Shown here: positions 61,116-64,000 of the stretch, one piece after another
How the letters are laid out: every line of letters starts with the position of its first letter
Position numbering within the stretch: the first letter of the stretch is position 1
NCBI GenBank assembly: GCA_021464245.1
Contig: JADCRB010000028.1
Coordinates: 6,057,067-6,121,066, forward strand
Length of the DNA: 64,000 nucleotides
Direction: 5' to 3'
From: Carallia brachiata
Lineage: Eukaryota; Streptophyta; Magnoliopsida; Malpighiales; Rhizophoraceae
The notes under the pieces: generated by a model
What the model saw: only the letters and a program-made list of their open reading frames with translations
Databases searched by the model: none
What the model was told of the DNA's origin: nothing
Position numbers and translations under genes: made by a program

Positions 61116-63100
61116 TGGGGTTGTCATTTGGCTTTGGCTTTTCATCCCAACCTTTGTTTTCTCTCTCGCTTTTTTATTTTTTATTTTTTTTGTGCATTTG
61201 TCATCTTCGGGTTGGAAAATGCAATTGTCTTCTTCTTCTCCTCCTCCTATATTCATTAATCATTTTTGGGGATGGGTCAGATACATTGAAGCTCATAGGA
61301 GCTGCATTTTGGCCTGTTTGTGTATAGGAATTTTCATTTACTGAAGGTGCCAGGTATCATGAGTTGTTACATTAGCAGAAAGAATACATGAGGTGCCTAT
61401 ATATGCTTTTAATTTGCTGTTCACAATGGGGTTTTATATTGCAATAGCTATTGGCTCCAATTTTCGAGTCTTCAAATTTAAAATTTTGAGTTTGAGTCTC
61501 TGTTTTAAGATATATCATATATAACAATATCTTAAAAGTAAACTCTTATTCCGTTGCCATTTTCAATCTTTGGGTTGATATGTCAAGAAAGTTGCTGGCA
61601 TTGATTGAACCTACAATTTTTTATTCAGTTTTAGAATTCATTAGTTGATGAATCAAAATTAATATTTGGAGACATTGGTTTGTCAAACAACAAAAAAAGG
61701 TTTTGACCAAATAAAACAACAAAAACGCTGGCAAATCAAAATTAATACTTCTGATGTCATGAAATATGAGGCCAATCAGATTAGGTGCTTTTAGTTTTAA
61801 ATTAGAAAAGAAATCCAGATACACAATTATCTAAAAAAATCTTTAAAAACTAATCTGCTCTATTACTCTACAGTTAGATTTTCAAATTAGGTGCTTTTAG
61901 TTTAATCAAGATATATAATTGTCTAAAAGAATCTTAAAAGATAACCAATATATTCCATTATTCAATATTTGGATTTTAAAGTTTAAACCAATGATTCAGA
62001 TTCATGATAGTCAAGTTAATCTAAAGACCAACTTTCTTTCAAATTTCATTTGCTATTGATTGTCTTCATCATGAAATAGACTTCCCAAACTTCTTTTCTT
62101 AAGTCAATGATAAAATGAGTCAAAGCAACGAAAGAGAGTTAAAAAATAATCAACACAAATGACGCCCAAGTGATGATGTCGGTGAAAGAGTGAGTGATTG
62201 AGAGGCTTCAACTGTCTCATATTGGATCCCTTTGAATTATTCTGCGGAACATGACGAAAGGTCTAAGCCAATTTCTTTTTTTTTTTTGGGGTACATCCAA
62301 GCCAAAATTACTATTGCCTGAAATATGATTTTCTTATAAGGAGAGACTCAAATTTTCCAATGGTATATGGTCGTAGATCAGTCTATAAGAAGAGTCCAAA
62401 TTGGGAGCTTTAGGGCTAAAATTTTTACTATCAAAAGTGATAATTTAATAATATTTGAGTACCTTTTTTTAGTATTAATTTAAGTTTCAACGTTGGCTCT
62501 TCTCCTAAAAAAAAATTTATACGCAAGTACAGTGTTGAATTCTAAATTATTTAACAACGTAATCAAATTTTGAGGAGACTCATTTCAGACCCAATAGTAC
62601 TTTAATAGGAGTCCTCCTTATAAAAGAAGGTTGAACGAGAATGTTAACGACATAAAAATTAGTCCTAACTTATAAATGAAATGACTGTCATATCCGTAAT
62701 AATTTATTTTTTTAGTAAAAAAAAAAGCCCAAACCTTTTTTTTTCTTGTATTGGGGTTAAATCGAAAAAAAAAAAAAGGGAAAGAGGAGAGGGGTTTTTT
62801 TATAAACGGAATCCTTTTGTTTTTTTCTTTTGCTTTGCAGCAAGCACCCGAAGAGAATCTCCCACTTTGTTTTAGAGTAACAAAAACCTTATTAACGGGA
62901 CGGCCAGGGCTTGTTTCCGTATGTCTGGCGTGCTGTCCTGGGTTTGGCTGTTAAGGCAATAAACCCCAGAAGGTTCTGTCTCCGTCTCCTGCAGCTCTCT
63001 TTGCTTCTAAAACCCACGAATCTAAAGAGAACATAGAATCCCACAAAAAGATTTCTTCAATCAGCTTCTTACATTGTGTGTTGGTGTCTCAAACTGACTG

Positions 63101-63130
63101 TTCTCTCTCTCTCTCCCTCTCTCTCTCTCA
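63101..63130. repeat. CT-rich leader tract
   Basis: A run of CT units with one interruption lies 25-54 bases upstream of the ATG at 63155. CT-rich leaders are frequent in plant 5'UTRs. Confidence 0.75.
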
Positions 63131-63154
63131 AGTCTAAAGGCTCTAAACCCCACT

Positions 63155-64000
63155 ATGGCCCCTGATGCTTCTGCTGCTTTTGCTGGTACTACCCAGATAT
63201 CTGTCTTTTTTCATATATCTTAATTTGTGTGTAAATCTTATGTGCGTGTTGTAAGAAATCTTCAATCTTTTTCGAGAAATCTTGAATCTTTTTCAAGAAA
63301 TCTTGAATCTTTTTTTTATCTTTAATCGATGGAAGAGTAAAGTTTGATAATTTTTGGGGTTCTTTGCTTATCTCTTTGCAAAGTTTACTGCTTTTTTTTG
63401 TTTTTTGGTGGTGATCTTTTGATTGGGATTTGCAGATAGGGAAAAGGTTCAGCACTTTCTGAATGCTGCATGCACTGGCAATCTTGATCTTCTCAAGAGT
63501 AGGTTCTCTCTTTCTTTTTTTTTTTTTTTTTAAATGGCTTTCTTATTTGCTTTTCCAGTGGTGAACTGGTCTGCATTTTATCCTATTATTTTTGTGCTTT
63601 TCCTGTGGTGAACTGCTTTACAGTTTCTCTTCTAGTATTGTGAGGTGTTCTATTCGTTTTGGAACAAAGTCTGATTTTGGCGGTTGTTGTAAATAGAAAT
63701 GGCAGAACAGCTAGGTGACGGGAAGGGAATGGCAGAAACTGTGGCAGGTATCAAAGATGCTAACAAACGAGGGGCACTTCATTTTGCTGCGAGAGAGGGA
63801 CAAACTGAGGTTTGCAAATACTTGGTGGAGGAATTGAAGCTCGATGCGGATACAAAAGATGCAGAAGGTATCCGTTCGCTAAATTATTTGTATGCCCTTT
63901 TTCTTGGCAATTTCATTCATGTGTCCTACCAAAAACAAAAAGAACTGCAAGGAGTTGTGTTTCTGAATTTAGTTTTTGCAAATTGTCACCACAAATTTCA
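63155..64000 (+). CDS. Ankyrin-repeat protein of the TPR10 type, first three exons (runs off the window)
   Basis: The family is a cytosolic protein with N-terminal ankyrin repeats and C-terminal TPRs (Arabidopsis TPR10, At3g04710); the TPRs can act as an HSP70/HSP90 co-chaperone clamp. Exons in the window are 63155-63185, 63436-63498 and 63697-63867, all joined with GT-AG introns and a consistent phase. The protein begins MAPDASAAFA, then EKVQHFLNAACTGNLDLLK, and the first ankyrin repeat reads DANKRGALHFAAREGQTEVC followed by YLVEELKLDADTKD. The leader contains a CT-rich tract at 63101-63130. The remaining exons lie beyond 64000, so whether the gene is intact cannot be judged here. Confidence 0.88.
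63254..63315. repeat. Tandem repeat, 21-base period, three copies
   Basis: Three adjacent units of AGAAATCTTNAATCTTTTTN inside the first intron of the ankyrin/TPR gene, with only one or two differences among them. Confidence 0.85.

Larger units (their letters stand above)
60855..63154. other. Intergenic region between the DUF1685 and ankyrin/TPR genes
   Basis: The first 500 bases hold the DUF1685 3'UTR, with an AT run at 60903-60922 and a 17-base G run at 61099-61115. The rest is AT-rich without gene evidence until the CT-rich leader of the ankyrin/TPR gene near 63.1 kb. Confidence 0.6.

Noticed and set aside
60834..61327. Open frames on both strands over the DUF1685 3' flank
   Set aside because: They are created by the AT microsatellite, the G run and CT-rich tracts; the residues are low-complexity.
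1..64000. CRISPR arrays, rRNA genes, organelle DNA insertions, integrated viral sequence
   Set aside because: I looked for regular spaced repeats, rRNA landmarks and plastid or mitochondrial genes and saw none. The only retroelements are the plant TRIM, Copia and LINE remnants listed.

Overview
The window is nuclear DNA of a flowering plant, almost certainly a core eudicot. The evidence is AT-rich intergenic DNA, GT-AG introns, long 5'UTR introns, and plant-only families: wall-associated kinases, a group IId WRKY factor, a CrRLK1L receptor kinase, a WVD2-like protein and a DUF1685 protein. Plant LTR elements, a LINE fragment and SINE-like repeats are also present. I do not name a species.

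Layout, left to right. 0.6-6.2 kb: an intact wall-associated-kinase-like gene (WAK-A, minus strand) with a 514-bp TRIM retroelement and a kinase fragment upstream. 6.6-13.2 kb: a KH-domain gene of the FLK type (minus) carrying a frameshift, an in-frame stop and a damaged splice acceptor. 15.1-15.7 kb: a damaged LRAT/NC-domain gene (plus). 15.8-20.8 kb: a second copy of the WAK block, in which the WAK gene (WAK-B) is frameshifted several times. 21.1-22.1 kb: the first two exons of an Alba-domain gene (minus), whose remainder is missing at the edge of the WAK block. 22.1-34.8 kb: about 12 kb with no gene I can support, holding short tandem repeats and SINE-like repeats. 34.8-38.7 kb: a WVD2-like (TPX2-family) gene with two single-base frameshifts. 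40.5-44.4 kb: an intact eight-exon plastid-type FAD oxidoreductase. 45.8-47.3 kb: an intact WRKY IId gene (minus). 50.1-50.4 kb: a 5'-truncated LINE with target-site duplication. 52.1-57.6 kb: an ANXUR/FERONIA-type receptor kinase pseudogene (minus) with a Copia element and a small inverted-repeat element nested in it. 59.3-60.9 kb: an intact DUF1685 gene. 63.2 kb to the end: the first three exons of an ankyrin/TPR gene.

Taken without the WAK and LRAT genes, the order FLK, Alba, WVD2-like, FAD oxidoreductase, WRKY39-type, ANXUR-type, DUF1685, TPR10-type matches, from memory, Arabidopsis chromosome 3 between about At3g04610 and At3g04710. The window is therefore an ancestral collinear block. 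About half of its members look dead and the rest look intact, as expected of one copy of a duplicated segment undergoing gene loss. Single-base deletions in the assembly could explain part of this.

I found no convincing sign of a wholly new biological system. The most informative items are the TRIM with its paralogous empty site, the receptor kinase pseudogene with nested insertions and a missing catalytic aspartate, and the alternation of dead and intact genes. All of this was read by eye. Exon edges in intact genes are exact to the base where the frame closes; repeat edges are approximate unless a target-site duplication fixes them.
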